A stretch of DNA of 20,335 nt from positions 1 to 20,335 of the forward strand of contig PJAB01000815.1 in NCBI GenBank assembly GCA_002887195.1, in the 5' to 3' direction. The notes below the pieces were generated by a model. The model ran no database searches and was not told where the DNA came from. It worked only from the letters and a program-made list of their open reading frames with translations. The stretch comes from Chrysochromulina parva. Taxonomy: Eukaryota > Haptophyta > Prymnesiales > Chrysochromulinaceae. Shown here one piece after another: positions 17,650 to 20,335 of the stretch. A program made the translations under genes and the position numbers. Position 1 is the first letter of the stretch; each line of letters begins with the position of its first letter.

Positions 17650-17939
17650 TATAGTTTACTGTTCGAGTGTCTTACATAGAGTTTCATTAGTCACAGTGAC
17701 CATTTTACAGGCGCGTCTGTAGACGCTTCGTGATTCGATTGAGCGGATTCCTCGGCGTCTTAGGTTACGTCAAATGACGAACAAGAATGCTGCGCGCGCA
17801 ACGACGTGGCCGTGGTCGGCGATCTGTCATGGAGGAGTCTCTCACTCTTTCATTCTCGCCGCCGTCCCTCGCGCACGTGCTGCCACCCGCCGCCACCTCC
17901 GCGTCGCGGCGCGTTCCATACTTGATTTCTGCGCGAGTC
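17594..17939. other. Spacer between convergent esterase and folate genes
   Basis: About 345 bp with no supported gene, holding the two 3' UTRs. It has overlapping inverted repeats just after the esterase stop (17594-17649) and a small perfect hairpin GCGTCT-gt-AGACGC at 17713-17726. No AATAAA is seen on either strand. Confidence 0.5.
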
Positions 17940-20174
17940 TTACAACTTTGCCAGCGGGGTTGGAGCAGCGCCGCCGCTGCCCCCTGCGCGGCGGTGGATA
18001 GCATCGGCCATCATCGCCACCTGCCGCATCTCGCTCACCTCGTGCACGCGGACGATGTCGACCCCGGCGACTGTGGCTGCGACCGTCGTGGCGGCGTTGC
18101 CCCACTGGCGCTGCAGCGGGTCGGGTTGACTGAGTACCTGTCCAATGAATCCTTTCCGAGAGGCCCCCACGAGCGAGGCACAGCAGCCGCCGCCGCCGCC
18201 GCCGCCGCCGCCCGGCTGCGCGCCAACGATGCGCTGAACGAAGGCGGGCAGCTCGTGCAGCAACGTCATCGACTGCTGCGGATCCTTAGCGAATCCAATG
18301 CCCGGGTCAGCGATCAAGCTCCAAGGCGCAAGGCCGGCAGCGTGCGCCGCCCGCACAACACGCTCCAGCTCGTCGCACACGATGCTTGTGACTTGACCGC
18401 CGGGATAGGAGGCGAGTGAGCGCATCGTCTTTGGCGTGCCGCGCGTGTGCATTGCGATGTATGGCACCCCGAGCGTCGCCACCGTCTTGACCATCCCTTC
18501 ATCGAACGTGCCTCCCGAGATGTCGTTGATGATGTCTGCTCCGGCCGCCACCGCCGCCGCCGCCACACTCGCGCGTGTCGTGTCGACCGAGAGCACAACC
18601 CGCTTGCCCCAGCCGCCACCGCTGCCACCTGCTGCTCCTCCCGCCGCGCCGGCCGTTGTGGCTGCGTCGTCCTTCCCGGCGTCCCGTATGGCACGAATCA
18701 CCGGCAGCAGTCGACGCATCTCCTCGTGCTCACTGACGCGCTCAGCGCCCGGTCGAGTGGATTCGGCGCCGAGATCGACCACATCCGCTCCCGCCTCGAC
18801 GAGCGCCTTCGCCTCGGCCACTGCCGCGTGCACGTCTGTGTCCAGCGCACGGCCTCCATCTGAGAAGGAGTCGGGCGTCAAATTCAGAATGGCCATGACG
18901 TACGTCCTGGCACCCAGTGGCCAGATCACATCGGCGCGCACGGGGAGCACGCGCTGCGGCAGCCGCTCGCCCTTGGTCGCCTCCGCCGTGCACAGCCGCG
19001 TGAACTCGAGCCTGATCGAGCGTCCTGTGAGAGGATGCCGCACGGCCGGCGCCACGTCGCACAGAGGCGCGAGAACGAAAGTCCGTTGGAGCAGGAGCTT
19101 GTGTGGGACGCTCAGGGGGCCCTCGCTCGTGTCGCACTCGACGACGCGGTCGCCGTACAGGAGCAGGTCAAGGTCGATGACGCGCGGCCCGTAGCGCACC
19201 CCGCCCGAGGAGCGCCCGAGATCGCGCTCGATGCCCTTGAGTGCGACGAGGAGCGCGGCGGGCGAGAGGGCGGTGCGCAGCTCGCACGCGGCGTTGAGAA
19301 AGTCGGGCTGCTCGATCACGTGCTGCGGTGCGGTGACGTAGAGCTGCGAGACGCGCGTCACCTCGCCGCAGCGCGTGCGCAGCTCGCGCAGCGCCGACGT
19401 TGCGTGAGCTGCCCGATCTCCGAGATTACTCCCGAGAGCGATGTACGCAGTCGTGAGGCTGGTGCCTCCGAGGGCGCCCGACGGCAGCCGGCGCCCGACG
19501 AGGAGCAGCGCGAGGCCCTCGGAGCCAGCGTGCAGCACAGCGCCCGAACCACGTGGCAGCACGTCTCCCTCCTTGAGCTTGCTGCCGTCGCTCAAGGAGG
19601 CGCCACCGGCGAGGACGTGGGCGGCGAGGTCGTCGTTGGGCAGCGGCACACACGCGCTCGGTGCGAGCCGCAGCCGATACGCAGCACCCAGGGGGCTCTC
19701 CTCCAGCACGTCGAGCCGCACACCCTCGCACACCTCGCGTACCTGAATGTTGCCGCCCGCGCCGTCCTCGGGAGCCGTGCGGCAGAGGCGCACTGCTGGC
19801 ACGGCAAGTCCCTTGAGTGCATCAGGCTTGCGGATGCGAACCTCGACGGCGCGCACCTGCGCGCGGCCCTCGGCACCGGCTGGCGGCAGCAGGATGTGGC
19901 TGGCGAGCGCGCTCGCAAGACTCTCAAGCAGTCCCCATTGGCCGTGCGCGGCGACAAACGCGAGCTGCTTTGAGATCGCCGAATAGTTGACGCTTGTGGT
20001 GAGGTCACCAGTGTTGGCAGGGCCGTCGAGCGGCAGCGAGAGCCGCGCGTCAATGATGAGGGGCTGCAAAGAGCGCTGTTCGCGCTCGCGAATGCCCACA
20101 ATGCAGTCGACGCGCAGGTCGTTGATCTCGATGGCCGATTTTGTACCATCGTCGGTGATGACGTGGGCGGCCAT
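17940..20174 (-). CDS. FOL1: Trifunctional folate enzyme: dihydroneopterin aldolase, HPPK and dihydropteroate synthase
   Basis: 744 residues from the ATG at 20174; the frame is open to a TTG at 20255, not used here. It should catalyse three successive steps from dihydroneopterin to dihydropteroate. Residues 12-125 are a FolB domain (IEINDLRVDCIVGIRERE, VNYS, LLESLA with Glu84, RIRKPDAL with Lys116). Residues 243-390 are HPPK (AYIALGSNLGDR, YGPRVIDLDLLLYGD, VPHKLLLQRTFVLAPL). Residues 425-744 are DHPS (MAILNLTPDSFSDGG, DLGAESTRPGAE, VDTT, IINDISGG, HTRGTP, IADPGIGFAK, LVGASRKGFIG, VHEVSEM). All key motifs are present. Domain order is that of fungal FOL1. About 115 residues between FolB and HPPK do not belong to either. 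Poly-Gly runs interrupt DHPS before the substrate-binding SRKGF loop and after ..RDAGKDD. No clear organelle signal is seen. Single exon. Confidence 0.93.
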   Translation of the reverse strand: MAAHVITDDGTKSAIEINDLRVDCIVGIREREQRSLQPLIIDARLSLPLDGPANTGDLTTSVNYSAISKQLAFVAAHGQWGLLESLASALASHILLPPAGAEGRAQVRAVEVRIRKPDALKGLAVPAVRLCRTAPEDGAGGNIQVREVCEGVRLDVLEESPLGAAYRLRLAPSACVPLPNDDLAAHVLAGGASLSDGSKLKEGDVLPRGSGAVLHAGSEGLALLLVGRRLPSGALGGTSLTTAYIALGSNLGDRAAHATSALRELRTRCGEVTRVSQLYVTAPQHVIEQPDFLNAACELRTALSPAALLVALKGIERDLGRSSGGVRYGPRVIDLDLLLYGDRVVECDTSEGPLSVPHKLLLQRTFVLAPLCDVAPAVRHPLTGRSIRLEFTRLCTAEATKGERLPQRVLPVRADVIWPLGARTYVMAILNLTPDSFSDGGRALDTDVHAAVAEAKALVEAGADVVDLGAESTRPGAERVSEHEEMRRLLPVIRAIRDAGKDDAATTAGAAGGAAGGSGGGWGKRVVLSVDTTRASVAAAAVAAGADIINDISGGTFDEGMVKTVATLGVPYIAMHTRGTPKTMRSLASYPGGQVTSIVCDELERVVRAAHAAGLAPWSLIADPGIGFAKDPQQSMTLLHELPAFVQRIVGAQPGGGGGGGGGCCASLVGASRKGFIGQVLSQPDPLQRQWGNAATTVAATVAGVDIVRVHEVSEMRQVAMMADAIHRRAGGSGGAAPTPLAKL

Positions 20175-20335
20175 TTTGCTAGTGTGAACTGGGCTGTTAA
20201 TGTCAGTTTGGCTTGTTGCCGCTTGACCCCAACAGTTAAGCGGCCGTGAACTCAACGTGTGATGAGACTGTTGGCAGAGCTACCCCAGGGGCCCAACCAG
20301 GGGGAAGGGGTATTGGGCATATGGGGGCCGTGCGG
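20175..20335. promoter_or_regulatory. Upstream region of the folate gene (cut by window end)
   Basis: About 160 bp before the ATG at 20174 on the minus strand, expected to hold the 5' UTR and promoter. Read on plus it includes a G/C-rich palindromic patch CCCCAGGGGCCC near 20283. No TATA box is clear. Confidence 0.35.

Noticed and set aside
3786..17724. Shared 13-mer CGCGTCTGTAGAC downstream of two stop codons (3786-3798 minus, 17712-17724 plus)
   Set aside because: It might be a common 3' processing motif, but in 20 kb several 13-nt matches are expected by chance counting both strands, and other genes here lack it.
20175..20255. N-terminal extension of the folate enzyme from 20255
   Set aside because: The codon there is TTG; the first in-frame ATG is at 20174, directly before the FolB domain.

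Overview
This is nuclear DNA from a eukaryote, most likely a single-celled, flagellated, plastid-bearing alga. The evidence is high GC, seven protein genes closely packed on both strands, short GT-AG introns, eukaryote-only protein families (a centriolar LRR/coiled-coil protein, an N-myristoylated Ser/Thr kinase, an NXPE/PC-esterase protein), a fungal-style folate fusion, and one protein whose N-terminus looks like a signal peptide plus transit peptide, as used for secondary plastids. A haptophyte is my first guess and a pelagophyte or other stramenopile alga my second; nothing in the window decides between them.

Layout, left to right: (1) a 12-TM major facilitator transporter on minus (141-2247, one intron); (2) a membrane-anchored Ser/Thr kinase on minus (2393-3583); (3) a very large LRRCC1-like centriole/basal-body protein on minus (3836-9208, two introns); (4) divergent from it across about 220 bp, a plus-strand multidomain protein with FAS1-like, unassigned, IPT/TIG and ankyrin regions (9430-12495); (5) a plastid-type membrane protein of unknown function on plus (12938-13726); (6) a poly-Gln protein on minus (14511-15563); (7) divergent from it, a secreted or Golgi NXPE-like esterase/acyltransferase on plus (15755-17593); (8) a FolB-HPPK-DHPS folate enzyme on minus (17940-20174). 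That makes eight coding genes including the poorly characterised poly-Gln gene. They are unrelated in function and do not form a pathway or operon. Two divergent pairs (9208/9430 and 15563/15755) probably share promoter regions.

The most interesting signal is in the introns. All three introns I can define begin with a copy of the first 17-26 nt of the exon that follows them. In the transporter the copy is perfect over 29 nt including the CAG before the splice site; in the LRRCC1-like gene the copies are diverged. The two LRRCC1-like introns also share a core (18 of 19 nt) built from a GAGTGCCACT unit that is tandemly repeated in one of them. This looks like recent intron gain by insertion or segmental duplication, where the duplicated host sequence supplies the new donor site and the inserted piece supplies the acceptor. 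A 33-bp in-frame tandem repeat carrying CAG|GT in every copy (10672-10766) could be an intron at an earlier stage of the same process. Other points of note are the FAS1-IPT/TIG-ankyrin architecture, and a roughly 115-residue extra segment with a weak cupin-like look between the FolB and HPPK domains.
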